Part shown: positions 15,852 to 23,980 of the stretch, in pieces
Layout: each line of letters begins with the position of its first letter
Numbering within the stretch: the stretch's first letter is position 1
Assembly: GCF_024498075.1 (NCBI RefSeq)
Contig: NZ_JANHOF010000029.1
Coordinates: 1-37,429 of the forward strand
Direction: 5' to 3'
DNA from: Paenibacillus mendelii
GTDB taxonomy: Bacteria; Bacillota; Bacilli; Paenibacillales; Paenibacillaceae
DNA length: 37,429 nucleotides
Notes under the pieces: generated by a model
Told to the model about the DNA's origin: nothing
Seen by the model: the letters and a program-made list of their open reading frames with translations, nothing else
Database searches by the model: none
Position numbers and translations under genes: made by a program

Positions 15852-15927
15852 GTTAAACTGCCCGTTAGCTTAATAAAAACAAGGAACAGCTGCCACGGCA
15901 AACAGTTCCTTGTTTCGTTCAACTAAC
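15852..15927 (-). repeat. Palindromic intergenic box with terminator hairpin, copy 5
   Basis: Box GTTAAACTGCCCGTTAGC at 15852, then a long hairpin at 15876-15915 (AACAAGGAAC pairing with GTTCCTTGTT, loop region TGCCACGGCA), then GTTCAACTAAC. The minus-strand T run after the hairpin makes it a good terminator for the gene at 15949-16788, whose stop is about 20 bases away. Confidence 0.8.
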
Positions 15928-15948
15928 GTTCTAAGTTTAGCCCTCTCC

Positions 15949-16788
15949 TTAGTATTTGTTTGTCACTACCGATAATTGATCTGTTTGACCACCTAGCTTG
16001 TTGTCGACGGTCACATGGCCGACAGGGTAGGCAACTATAGTAATCTCGTCACCAACTGCAATATCACCGCTTGGGACAAGTCCAACAACGTCGATGATCG
16101 TACCATCTTCGGTAGTTCCGACAACCTCGGAAAGCATACCAATCTTACCTGTTTCACTATCTGGTGGGTAGTCTTGGACAATAGCGACATATAAAGTAAA
16201 CTTGACTGGCTTTCCGTAATAATTCCATGGTGTCTTAAATACCGAACCAGCGGTGGCTTGAATGGGAGTGACTGGCTCGTTCTTAATGGCCTTCAACATG
16301 TCTATGGCTAGATGTATGTTGCCATTCTCCAAGGCATCTAACTCAGCGGTATTCCATTCGGGATTCTTACTTCTAGCAAGTGCCGCCTCTGCTTCAGCTT
16401 TTGCTTTTGCTTCTTCTTCAGCTTTCTTCTTGGCTGTCGCCTCTGCTTCAGCTTTTGCTTTTGCTTCTTCCTTCGCCTTTTTTTCAGCTTCCTTCTTTGC
16501 TTTTTCGTCCGCCGCTGCCTTAGCATCAGCTGCATCGTTTGCATCGTTTGCATCCGATTCTGCTACGGTAGTGGTGCTCTTGCCATCTTCGATACCTTTT
16601 GTCGTTTCATCAGGTGCCGCTGCAGTTATGGTTGCTATGAACAGAACGAATGAGATGAAAGCAAAAAGTGCCGTCTTACCGCGAGAAAACTGCATCTTCG
16701 TGAACTTGAGGAATGTGGATGGTTTGAAGATTGCAATAAGCAGATAGATGAATAAGAAAAACAAAATAATTGCAATAAAATTTAACAA
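15949..16788 (-). CDS. Membrane-anchored protein with Ala/Lys/Glu coiled coil and C-terminal beta domain
   Basis: The 279-residue protein has two N-terminal membrane helices (2-20 and 39-58) and an Asp/Asn/Ala linker. A charged helix of about 60 residues follows, built from repeats of AKAEAEA and KKKAEEEA (residues 90-142), probably a coiled-coil spacer. The C-terminal 130 residues are beta-rich and read like an OB-fold-type domain (GKPVKFTLYVAIVQDY, then GDEITIVAYPVGHVTVDNKL). Similar proteins occur in Bacillales without known function. Translation begins about 12 bases after a GGAGGGG. The box at 15852-15927 follows the stop. Confidence 0.75.
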   Translation of the reverse strand: MLNFIAIILFFLFIYLLIAIFKPSTFLKFTKMQFSRGKTALFAFISFVLFIATITAAAPDETTKGIEDGKSTTTVAESDANDANDAADAKAAADEKAKKEAEKKAKEEAKAKAEAEATAKKKAEEEAKAKAEAEAALARSKNPEWNTAELDALENGNIHLAIDMLKAIKNEPVTPIQATAGSVFKTPWNYYGKPVKFTLYVAIVQDYPPDSETGKIGMLSEVVGTTEDGTIIDVVGLVPSGDIAVGDEITIVAYPVGHVTVDNKLGGQTDQLSVVTNKY

Positions 16789-16963
16789 GTTTGACCCCTC
16801 CGGTTATGTTTAGGAACTTTTCCCATTATATAATCAGTTTCCTTAGATTGGTAGAATTCTTTTAGGGAAAAAGTCACATGTATCTCTGATACCCATATAA
16901 TAGAATTTTATCTGGAGGGATGTAAACAGCTAAAAGGTTTAATAGTGTTCTATGCGAATATGG

Positions 16964-16969
16964 TATAAT
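16964..16969 (+). promoter_or_regulatory. Extended -10 promoter of the holin-like toxin gene
   Basis: TGGTATAAT is a perfect -10 with the TGn extension; the -35 is weak. Predicted transcription starts near 16976. That rules out an upstream in-frame ATG at 16952 and supports the TTG start at 17033. Confidence 0.65.
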
Positions 16970-17032
16970 TTAAATAAGTACATAGTAGGGCTTGAAAGGC
17001 GGTCGGCTAATCTCCCGAAGGGAGGTGATGCC

Positions 17033-17143
17033 TTGGAGGTTAAGGACGTATTGACGCTCATGATCGGGTTCGGTTCGATGCTAATCGCGCTGATTTCGCT
17101 GATTGTGACAATTGTCATTACACTAACCAACAAAAAGAAATAG
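17033..17143 (+). CDS. Holin-like toxin of a type I toxin-antitoxin pair, 36 aa
   Basis: The peptide reads LEVKDVLTLMIGFGSMLIAL, then ISLIVTIVITLTNKKK: one membrane helix with a short acidic start and a Lys tail, as in the TxpA/holin-like toxin family. The start is TTG at 17033-17035 behind GGGAGGTG. The site is held in a hairpin, CTCCC-GAA-GGGAG at 17012-17024, a usual way to limit toxin translation. An upstream ATG at 16952 is in frame but precedes the predicted transcription start. A convergent antisense RNA is predicted at 17130-17263. Such peptides damage the membrane when unpaired. Confidence 0.78.
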   Translation: MEVKDVLTLMIGFGSMLIALISLIVTIVITLTNKKK

Positions 17144-17263
17144 ACCGCCTTGGACAAGGTAACGGTCTATTTCTCGATCGACTTACTATCCGATAGCCTA
17201 CCGCTCTTCAAGCGGCGTGTACCCGAACCGTAGATGTTTGCCGCATCTGCGGTTCTTTTCTTT
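17130..17263 (-). ncRNA. Predicted antisense RNA antitoxin (RatA-like)
   Basis: On the minus strand, TTGAAC (forward 17293-17298) is followed after exactly 17 bases by TATGCT (17270-17275) with a TGA extension, a strong promoter. The transcript would start near 17263 and end at the hairpin 17137-17173 (GAAATAGACCG pairing with CGGTCTATTTC), which is followed by minus-strand TTTTTG. It overlaps the 3' end of the toxin message, as in the txpA-ratA pair of Bacillus subtilis. No expression data are available. Confidence 0.55.
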
Positions 17264-17264
17264 A
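17224..17264 (+). terminator. Terminator of the toxin message
   Basis: GAACCGTAGATG at 17225-17236 pairs with CATCTGCGGTTC at 17244-17255 with one mismatch, followed by TTTTCTTT. It ends the plus-strand toxin transcript after it has crossed most of the antisense RNA region. Confidence 0.75.
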
Positions 17265-17316
17265 GTCTTAGCATATCATATCCATTTAAACCGTTCAATG
17301 GCTTCAAGATACCCCC

Positions 17317-18252
17317 TTACTCAATTTTACCCATCTCTCTGAGCTTCATTGTGCTAGGACTCATGTCCTGCAGAACGAACCCCCGGAAAACAGCATCTCG
17401 TAAATGCCCGGATTCTGTATGCTCCAAAAATTCAATCCAACAAGAGAAACCTGGCATTAACCACTGAACAGATCCGATCCGATCCTTATGCAGTTGCTTC
17501 GCAACATTCATCAAAGCTCGCTTTTCTTCCGGATTAAATCCATACTCCACCATTGTTACAGGCCCTTTACTCTCTGTAACGAAGATCCGGAACGGGCGGA
17601 TCGCATAACCAACAATGCTACATTGAATTTGCTTCCGGTGTTTCCACTTAATCCATGACGTCGATCGGTGGCCAACTATGTATCGAGACTGGCTACCCTT
17701 CACTACTTTCGCAACAATTCCCTCCCAGTGGTTCTCTTTAGTCCAATCAAACAGCCCTCGCCCATCTCCGATCGTATAAGGTGAAACTTGTATATGAGCA
17801 TTAACATTAATCAGGTTAGTAAGCAGCTGCTTTCGTTCAAGTAATGTCCGAGAAGCAACAGATTCACCCGATGCGTAAAGAATATCAAAGCACATAAAAG
17901 ACACCGGCGATTGTTTCGCCTTCGCCATTATCCGGAATGGTTGCCGCAGCTGCGCCCTGGCGCTAAAACGTTCTAGAACGGGCCTATTACCAGAAGCGTC
18001 AAGGCATATACCCTCTCCATCCAATATTGCCGTTCTCGCTTGTATTTGAGGGGCTAACGATTGAAACTCAGGGAATGCCCTTGTCACGTTCATACCGCCG
18101 CGTGTAAACACATCAATTCGTTCATCCTCTTTGTGAATCAAAATCCTCCAGCCATCATATTTGGCCTCGTATAGCATTCTTTGATCAGTCAACGATATTG
18201 GAATTACCTTATGACTTGTTAGCAGCATCGGTTCAATAGCCCTAAATAGCAT
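17317..18252 (-). CDS. ATP-dependent DNA ligase, short form
   Basis: A 311-residue ligase that seals DNA nicks. The adenylation domain has motif I YEAKYDGWRILIH, in which Lys is adenylated. It also has DGEGICLDASG, the segment CFDILYASG, motif IV EGIVAK and motif V SWIKWKHRK. A C-terminal OB-fold follows from about 215. The start ATG at 18252 has GGGGGTG 6 bases upstream; a longer frame to 18300 has none. Bacterial ATP ligases of this size often act with Ku in end joining, but no ku gene is in the window. The gene at 18585-19193 reads in the same direction. Confidence 0.9.
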   Translation of the reverse strand: MLFRAIEPMLLTSHKVIPISLTDQRMLYEAKYDGWRILIHKEDERIDVFTRGGMNVTRAFPEFQSLAPQIQARTAILDGEGICLDASGNRPVLERFSARAQLRQPFRIMAKAKQSPVSFMCFDILYASGESVASRTLLERKQLLTNLINVNAHIQVSPYTIGDGRGLFDWTKENHWEGIVAKVVKGSQSRYIVGHRSTSWIKWKHRKQIQCSIVGYAIRPFRIFVTESKGPVTMVEYGFNPEEKRALMNVAKQLHKDRIGSVQWLMPGFSCWIEFLEHTESGHLRDAVFRGFVLQDMSPSTMKLREMGKIE

Positions 18253-18385
18253 ATCTACACCCCCTACTATATTGTGCCGTAAGCGACAATCAAAGCGCAT
18301 TAGGGAATGGCTGGGTTGAGAAGGAATATCTGCAGAAAAAACGCGGGGCTGGAAAGGAAATACTGTGCTTGTCTCTTACTATTGG

Positions 18386-18514
18386 ATGATATATAATGAA
18401 TGGAATAACAACCGTTTCACGGAAGGTACTGGAGCTTGCTTCAACTACCAGAACAACATAACAATTAATGAAGGTATTATAACAGCAAAACCTAACTCAA
18501 TCATACCTACATAA
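18386..18514 (+). CDS. Possible small peptide, 42 aa, weakly supported
   Basis: The plus-strand frame reads MIYNEWNNNRFTEGTGACFN, then YQNNITINEGIITAKPNSII and PT. It sits just before a strong plus-strand terminator in an otherwise empty 330-base interval. No ribosome site precedes the ATG, so it could equally be part of a small RNA. No family is recognised. It is recorded because something is transcribed rightwards here. Confidence 0.25.
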   Translation: MIYNEWNNNRFTEGTGACFNYQNNITINEGIITAKPNSIIPT

Positions 18515-18538
18515 GTGAGGTATAGGCGAGGCGAGTGA

Positions 18539-18570
18539 CCCCCATTCCAAGCGGAATGGGGGTTTTTATT
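18539..18570 (+). terminator. Strong terminator, plus strand
   Basis: CCCCCATTCC at 18539-18548 pairs perfectly with GGAATGGGGG at 18553-18562 over a 4-base loop, then TTTTTATTT. No minus-strand gene needs it, so a short plus-strand transcript in 18300-18540 is implied. Confidence 0.85.
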
Positions 18571-18584
18571 TCATACTTCCATCC

Positions 18585-19193
18585 CTACTGTATCCACTCC
18601 TGCAGCGTTCGTTTTACCTTTTTCCCTTCTTGAACACACTTATCAATCGCATGGGCCAACATAACAGGAATGGTTATGAAATCATCTGGACTTCGAGCAT
18701 CCAGGAATCTGCAAAGCTCTCGCAGCTGCTTAGTTCGTTTGATATCCAAGTCTTTTCGGATCTGATCGCCAAGAATCGGATACATGATGTCTTTCCTTTT
18801 TATCGCCGTCCGGATCAACAACGATGTGGCCATGGCCACAGAGCAATCAAGCGCATAAGCAAGCGCGGCAAATCTTTGATGTTCGAATTCGTAAAACTTC
18901 ATAAATAGACGCTGCGAACCAATATCTTCAATCCGGAACGGATCCTTAGTCGAGTCACCGAAACAATAATGATTATCTTCGTAAACAAGATCCCGTCTGA
19001 AATAAACTCGGATTTCCTCAAGCATTTTTCGAGATTGAAAACCATCACGACACAGCAGCTCGCCAACAGACTTCATTGGCAAGTCGCAGATATAACTTAT
19101 TCGTGAAACCATCTCATAGGTGTCCGTATCCAGGAAGGGCGCTACTGCCCTCTTCTTATCACTTCTGACTTTCCGTTCTCTCCCCTCACTCAT
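18585..19193 (-). CDS. Hypothetical protein, 202 aa, possible regulator
   Basis: A basic, mostly helical protein. Its N-terminal lead (MSEGRERKVRSDKKRAVAPF) is followed by a repeated half: DTYEMVSRISYICDLPMKSV with LCRDGFQSRKMLEEIRVYFRRD, then HQRFAALAYALDCSVAMATS with LLIRTAIKRKD. The two halves resemble ribbon-helix-helix or replication-accessory modules, suggesting DNA binding, but no named family is recognised. The start at 19193 has GAGGGGC 6 bases upstream. The frame extends to 19337 without a site, which I reject. It diverges from the small gene at 19330. I recall similar proteins in Paenibacillus genomes. Confidence 0.65.
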   Translation of the reverse strand: MSEGRERKVRSDKKRAVAPFLDTDTYEMVSRISYICDLPMKSVGELLCRDGFQSRKMLEEIRVYFRRDLVYEDNHYCFGDSTKDPFRIEDIGSQRLFMKFYEFEHQRFAALAYALDCSVAMATSLLIRTAIKRKDIMYPILGDQIRKDLDIKRTKQLRELCRFLDARSPDDFITIPVMLAHAIDKCVQEGKKVKRTLQEWIQ

Positions 19194-19329
19194 ATGAAGC
19201 CCCTCTTTCCTGCATCTAGGCTGGCAACAGTGTTGATATGTTGCGAGCTTATTTATTTTATATGCTAGGGGAGAGTGGATGTATGACAGGATCCAATCTT
19301 GTACATAATGATTAATGGGGGTGGAAATT

Positions 19330-19431
19330 ATGTCCATGAGTGAAAAGAAAGCTGAAGCGTTGGTAAAGGATATCCTTCAATCCGTTTCACAAAACGGAAT
19401 TAAAATACGAAAGAAGCCGAAGCATAAATAA
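19330..19431 (+). CDS. Small basic peptide, 33 aa
   Basis: The sequence is MSMSEKKAEALVKDILQSVS followed by QNGIKIRKKPKHK. A strong GGGGGTGG lies just upstream of the ATG at 19330, and a clean terminator follows the stop, so the unit looks complete and expressed. It has an amphipathic helix and a Lys-rich tail. No family is recognised. Confidence 0.5.
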   Translation: MSMSEKKAEALVKDILQSVSQNGIKIRKKPKHK

Positions 19432-19456
19432 CACTGCTTCGACTTCTTATTTTTTG
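19408..19456 (+). terminator. Terminator of the 33-residue gene
   Basis: AAGAAGCCGAAGC at 19411-19423 pairs with GCTTCGACTTCTT at 19436-19448 with one mismatch, then ATTTTTT. It lies between convergent genes and may serve both. Confidence 0.8.
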
Positions 19457-19479
19457 CGTGCGGGACTGCACCCGTTCCC

Positions 19480-20406
19480 TCAGTCTAATCCAAAGGGAAA
19501 CAGTGCTTCATCCACAACTTTACGGAGCTTCCCTTTATGTACGTCGGATAAGGTTCTCAGTTGATCATAAATCACTAAGGGCATAACATACAGTCTGACG
19601 TTACTATAGCTGGTAGTCTCTTTTACCTCCAACAACCCTCGTTCTGCCAAGTTCAGAACAACTTCGTTGTAAGCATCAGACAAGTCACTACCACCCAAAT
19701 AATTCCTCTTTTCCCAAGCTTGTATCGAGGGTAGAGTTTGATTGGCCATCCACCGGTATCCGAATTGCCTGTTTCCAGTATCAAGAGTATATGCCAAAAG
19801 TAAAATTTCATTTGAAGTCAATTTACCCGACTCCAATAAATCTTTCAAGGGTTCCACAATATCATGTCCGGAGTTGCCGGTCGGTACATTTTCTTGTTCG
19901 TCTGCTCGTTTTTTCTTGTATTGCATGACCTTCTTATAGAGATGGTCAATGATTTTCTGTCTATCATACGCGGAATAAATACCCTTATAGCCATATTCTT
20001 TTTTGAATTCGTCAACCTTAGCAAGTTGGCTGAAATCGGCATTTCTTTGAACGGCTTTGTCTACAAAGTAAAGCATGACCTCCTTTCCTTTTTCAATAAA
20101 GATACTGACTTCTTCTAACGTTCCAGATGAATGCGTCATAGTAGGCGTCCCTAATTTAGTCCAGAACACGCCAATGAGAATATCGCACTTATTGACTAAT
20201 TGCTCATTTATAATTTGCTGTGGGTCGCTTCCTCGGTAAGTCGGAACAACATCCTCTTCCCAACGACCCGGGAGTAGGATCGTTTCTAATTCCTCCGCAA
20301 ACCGACTATTCCACATAAAAATGACCTCTTCTATTTCGTTACGTTCCTGATTCACATCAGAGGGAGAAGCAATCAAAACACGTAATACTTCCGCTCTAAA
20401 GCTCAA
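19480..20406 (-). CDS. DUF4062-like protein, possible immune or stress effector
   Basis: A 308-residue protein. Residues 6-115 form a Rossmann-like domain with the SPSD motif (VLRVLIASPSDVNQERNEIE), a central VNKCDILIGVFWTKLGTP and HSSGTLEEVSIFIEKGKEVM. This is the pattern of DUF4062, a TIR-like domain often found fused to NTPase modules in defence proteins. The C-terminal 130 residues look like a winged-helix sensor (LTSNEILLLAYTLDTGNRQF, then LAERGLLEVKETT). It starts with TTG at 20406 behind GGAGGG. There is no partner gene with the same orientation and no NTPase. The role is inferred. Confidence 0.7.
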   Translation of the reverse strand: MSFRAEVLRVLIASPSDVNQERNEIEEVIFMWNSRFAEELETILLPGRWEEDVVPTYRGSDPQQIINEQLVNKCDILIGVFWTKLGTPTMTHSSGTLEEVSIFIEKGKEVMLYFVDKAVQRNADFSQLAKVDEFKKEYGYKGIYSAYDRQKIIDHLYKKVMQYKKKRADEQENVPTGNSGHDIVEPLKDLLESGKLTSNEILLLAYTLDTGNRQFGYRWMANQTLPSIQAWEKRNYLGGSDLSDAYNEVVLNLAERGLLEVKETTSYSNVRLYVMPLVIYDQLRTLSDVHKGKLRKVVDEALFPFGLD

Positions 20407-20651
20407 CCACTATCCCTCCAAATAACTGTAGTAGACACATTTTTGTTGTTCGATAAACTTACTACCTATTTTACCACTAATAGGATAGTGAGTATAACTG
20501 CTGCCCGTTAGTCATCCATGCCCCTTCCAGGGCACCACAAAGTAACGACGTTGGCCATTCTTCTTTTCTTCAACCTTCCCTTTTTTCCCAGCCCAGCGTT
20601 AAATGTTGAAGACTGCGGTCAATTTAGACCCGCAGCCTCCCCCATTCCAAC
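20407..20651. other. Spacer left of the IS66 element
   Basis: It holds the box fragment GTATAACTGCTGCCCGTTAG at 20492-20511 and a 140-base tract without genes. A related box fragment lies on the other side of the IS66 element at 23193-23213, so the element may have landed within or near a box-bearing unit. Confidence 0.45.
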
Positions 20652-20732
20652 GTAAGCGTCAAACTCTTCCCACCTTCAACTACTACGCTCGCTATGAGAT
20701 CATGAGTTTAACCTGAGTCTGGAGGATAGCTC

Positions 20733-21074
20733 ATGAATGCTAGAGAACAACGCAGACAAGATTGGCAAGTACGCATCGCAGCTTATCGGGCAAGTGGCCT
20801 CACAATGAAAGCTTGGTGCAACGCAAATCAATGCTCTATCGAACAATTGAAATATTGGCTTTACAAAATAAAACGTGGATCATCCCAGACTACTCCAGAC
20901 CCAAAGACTTCTCCCGTACAATTTGTACCTCTTACTGCTGTTGATCCACCGGGCAGCGTTTCTTCTGATCCTTCTCTAATCCTTCATATCGGTGAGATCC
21001 GTGTTGAGCTCCATTCCGGCTTTGACCCGAAGCTTCTGCGCGAAGTGATTCACGTGCTTACTTCATCATGCTGA
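20733..21074 (+). CDS. tnpA: IS66 TnpA (helix-turn-helix accessory protein)
   Basis: The 113-residue protein has the helix-turn-helix of IS66 orf1: WQVRIAAYRASGLTMKAWCN, then ANQCSIEQLKYWLYKIKRG. The rest is a variable beta region. It is needed for transposition, but its exact role is unknown. The stop overlaps the tnpB start (ATGCTGA), so the genes are translationally coupled. The start has GGAGGATAG upstream. Confidence 0.88.
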   Translation: MNAREQRRQDWQVRIAAYRASGLTMKAWCNANQCSIEQLKYWLYKIKRGSSQTTPDPKTSPVQFVPLTAVDPPGSVSSDPSLILHIGEIRVELHSGFDPKLLREVIHVLTSSC

Positions 21075-21421
21075 CCTTTTCAAGCAATCAGCGTGTGTTT
21101 CTTGCCTGTGGTTCTACCGATCTGCGCAAGTCGATCGACGGACTTGCTGCCATCGTCCAGGAAAGCTTCGGTTTAGATCCCTTTTCTTCCGGCTTGTTCG
21201 TATTCTGTAACCGAGCATGCAACAAACTCAAAATTCTTTACTGGGATTATAATGGATTCTGGCTTTACTACCGCCGCCTGGAACGGGGCAGATTTCAATG
21301 GCCTACTGGCAAGGAGGAAGTTGTGGCTATTTCAAGCAGAGAGCTCCGCTGGCTGCTGGATGGTCTTTCACTCAGCCAACGGCAAGCTCATCCCAAGGTC
21401 AATGCCGTTTCCGTCATTTAG
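21068..21421 (+). CDS. tnpB: IS66 TnpB accessory protein
   Basis: The 117-residue protein shows the orf2 pattern: FLACGSTDLRKSIDGLAAIV, then FVFCNRACNKLKILYWDYNG and FWLYYRRLERGRFQWP. Length is normal for the family, and it sits between tnpA and tnpC. It looks intact. Confidence 0.9.
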   Translation: MLTFSSNQRVFLACGSTDLRKSIDGLAAIVQESFGLDPFSSGLFVFCNRACNKLKILYWDYNGFWLYYRRLERGRFQWPTGKEEVVAISSRELRWLLDGLSLSQRQAHPKVNAVSVI

Positions 21422-21491
21422 TCACATCTTTGTAATCATTTCGCCATAGGTGCTTACAGGGATTAGGTGTTTATTATCTAATGAGTAAAGT

Positions 21492-23045
21492 ATGGAAAAA
21501 CATGCAGATACGCCAACCATTGAATCTCTACAACAACAAATCATTGAACTATCGGCCAAGCTCAAATGGTACGAAGAGCAGTTCCGCTTAGCGCAGAAAT
21601 AGCGGTTTGGTGCTTCCAGTGAGCAGACGCATCCGGATCAATTAGAGCTCTCATTGTTCAATGAAGCCGAAATGCTGGCATCACCTGTTGGTGAAGAACC
21701 GCGGTCTGAAGAGATTACCTACGAGCGTCGCAAGTCATCCGGTAAGCGAATAGAGGATCTCTCCAAGCTTCCAGTAGAAACCATTACCTATTCACTGGAG
21801 GAAGGCGAGCAAGTATGTACGTGCTGCGGTGGTTCTCTTCACGAGATGAGTACAGAGACGCGCAATGAAATTGCCGTTGTACCGCCACAAGTGAAGGTCA
21901 TTCGTCACGTACGGAATGTGTATGCCTGCCGCCAATGTGAACGTGAAGATATTCAGACCTCCATCGTAACAGCTGCAATGCCTAAACCTGTTTATCCGGG
22001 AAGTTTGGCATCACCGTCGAGCATGGCTTACGTCATGAGCCAGAAATACGTCGACAGTCTGCCGTTATACCGGCAAGAGCAGCATTTCGCGCGTCTTGGA
22101 TATACGTTATCTCGTCAGACGATGGCGAATTGGATAATCTATGGTGCCGAGAAATGGCTTACGCCATTGGTCTCTGTGATAAAAGCTTTTCTGTTAAAGC
22201 AGGATGTGCTTCATGCAGATGAGACAACGCTGCAGGTACTGCGTGAGCCCGGGAAGTCTGCGCAATCGTCCTCGTATCTGTGGCTTTATCGCACCGGACG
22301 TGGCGTAACGCCGGCTGTCATCTATGATTACCAGAAGACTCGAAGCGGTGAGCATCCGCAAAGCTTCCTATCTGGGTTCAAAGGTTACCTGCATGTGGAT
22401 GGATATGCGGGCTACCATAAGGTTAAGGATGTGACTCTTGTGGGATGCTGGGCACATGCGAGGCGCAAATATGACGAAGCGCTGAAAGTTGCTCCGCCAG
22501 CGACGAGAGGGAACAAGGATTCAGTAGCTAATCAAGGACTGGCTTACTGTAATGCGCTATTCCAAATGGAGCGCGAGCTGAAGGATGCTTCGCCAGAAGA
22601 GCGATATGCCGAGCGAAAGAAGCGAAGCCTTTCCATCCTAGAGGATTATTCGGTGTGGCTCAAGCAACAGCGCTCTCAATCCTTGCCGAAGAGTCTGGCT
22701 GGACAAGCGATTACTTACAGCCTGAATCAATGGAAGAAATTGACCTCATTTCTGAAAGATGGCCGGCTCGAGATCGATAACAACCGAAGTGAGCGATCTA
22801 TCAAGCCATTCGTGATCGGGAGAAAGAATTGGTTATTCGCGAACACGCCCCGTGGCGCGAAGGCTAGTGCGACGATCTACAGCGTCATCGAGACGGCGAA
22901 GGAAAACGGACTTCTTCCGTTCCAATATCTAAAGTACCTGTTCGAGCAGCTTCCACAGCTTCCGGATCCACAAAATCCAGAGGCACTCGGGCCTTATTTG
23001 CCATGGTCATCTTCGATTCCGATTACTTGTCGTGTGATGGGATAG
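21492..23045 (+). pseudogene. tnpC: IS66 TnpC transposase with an in-frame stop at codon 37
   Basis: The protein from ATG 21492 begins MEKHADTPTIESLQQQIIEL and reaches LAQK, then a TAG at 21600-21602. The family has QRFGASSEQ here, so CAG to TAG is the likely change. The same frame continues for the remaining 480 codons. It has the zinc-like CTCCGG and CRQC pairs near residues 110-150. It also has the DDE region (DVLHADETTLQVL, HVDGYAGYHKV with GCWAHARRKYDE, and LEIDNNRSERSIKPFVIGRK). Unless the stop is read through or translation restarts at an internal ATG such as 21654, no full transposase is made. Confidence 0.85.
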
Positions 23046-23224
23046 GCATGATCTAGTTGGAGGTTATGTGACGCTTACCTCGATTCCGTTCCTCCGTTCG
23101 CTCGACCTTCTCCTTTAACCCTTCATAAAACATTAGTCGATCATTCACCCGTATACACACTCCTATATAACTTATATTAACACATATTGGAAGTATCCTG
23201 CCCGTTACTTGAGACAGAAAAATA

Positions 23225-23252
23225 TTGAACTTACTTTTTTGTATGGTAAAAT
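23225..23252 (+). promoter_or_regulatory. Promoter of the GNAT gene
   Basis: TTGAAC at 23225-23230, a 16-base spacer and TAAAAT at 23247-23252 with TATGG before it. It lies about 70 bases before the GTG start and just after the box fragment at 23193-23213. Confidence 0.6.
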
Positions 23253-23322
23253 AGTTTTATACGTTAGGTCGGCTTTTAAGCAAAGGCGTTACGAATTTAT
23301 ATTTCTAACGGAGGCAATATAG

Positions 23323-23823
23323 GTGGAATTATTAACAGAAAGATTAATTATACGAACTCTAGAAAACATAGATTATCCTAATTGTGTTATAAATAATGTG
23401 GAATCTTTTGCGAATGACACAAAAGGGCTTTTTAATTGGATAGTTTCCCAATATGCCAACATGGATATTGTTAATGACATAATTTCTCTTGGCGTTTTTC
23501 AAAGGGAAACGGGAGACTACTGTGGATATGTGGGTGCAGGAAAACACGTAGAGTTGCACGAACCTGAAATCTTTTACGAGATATTACCTGAAAAAAGAGG
23601 GTTTGGATATGCTAGCGAAGCTGCTATAGCAGTTACAAAGTGGGTTTTTGAATACTACAAAATACCATATTTAATCGGAACTGTTGGGGTGGATAACATT
23701 AAATCACAAAAAGTCTTGGAACGAAGTGGTTATCAATTTATCGACTATAGAACATCTTTATTGCAACAACCTGAGGGTAAGCATTCTGACTATAAATATT
23801 ATAGATTTTACCCTACAGTATAA
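23323..23823 (+). CDS. GNAT acetyltransferase (RimJ/RimL-like), 166 aa
   Basis: A complete GNAT: the first strand LTERLIIRTLENIDYPN is followed by GVFQRETGDYCGYVGAG. The motif EIFYEILPEKRGFGYASEAA binds acetyl-CoA around residue 95. The ending VDNIKSQKVLERSGYQF is the final helix and strand. It transfers an acetyl group to an N-terminal or small-molecule amine; the substrate is unknown. It starts at GTG 23323 behind GGAGG. Unlike the three other GNAT pieces in this window, it is full length. Confidence 0.85.
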   Translation: MELLTERLIIRTLENIDYPNCVINNVESFANDTKGLFNWIVSQYANMDIVNDIISLGVFQRETGDYCGYVGAGKHVELHEPEIFYEILPEKRGFGYASEAAIAVTKWVFEYYKIPYLIGTVGVDNIKSQKVLERSGYQFIDYRTSLLQQPEGKHSDYKYYRFYPTV

Positions 23824-23907
23824 GCATTGAATGCCAAAGACAGCTAAACAACCGCTATTCGTAATAATCAAGATTATCAACCAAAACTAAATACAGATAC
23901 ACTCAAT

Positions 23908-23948
23908 CCCCTAAACGGCAGGCAGTTCACACCGTTTGGGGGATTTTT
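23908..23948 (+). terminator. Terminator before the AAA ATPase fragment
   Basis: CCCCTAAACGG at 23908-23918 pairs with CCGTTTGGGG at 23932-23941, then TTTTTG. It ends the GNAT transcript. Confidence 0.85.
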
Positions 23949-23980
23949 GTATACAACAAAAACTCAAGGAGTGATTACAA

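Larger units (their letters stand above)
20652..23078 (+). mobile_element. IS66-family insertion sequence
   Basis: Left end GTAAGCGTCAAACTC at 20652 and right end GTGACGCTTAC ending at 23078 form the typical IS66 inverted repeat (10 bp, GTAAGCGTCA). Between them are tnpA, tnpB and tnpC in order, as expected for this family. No 8-bp direct repeat is evident on comparing 20644-20651 with 23079-23086, so the flanks have changed or the ends are not original. The tnpC reading frame is interrupted, so the element is probably not autonomous. Confidence 0.88.

Noticed and set aside
16262..16747. A 161-codon plus-strand frame rich in Ala, Ser and Phe
   Set aside because: It is the antisense shadow of the Ala/Lys/Glu coiled-coil region of the gene at 15949-16788.
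20644..23086. An 8-bp target duplication around the IS66 element
   Set aside because: The bases before 20652 (ATTCCAAC) and after 23078 (CTCGATTC) do not match.
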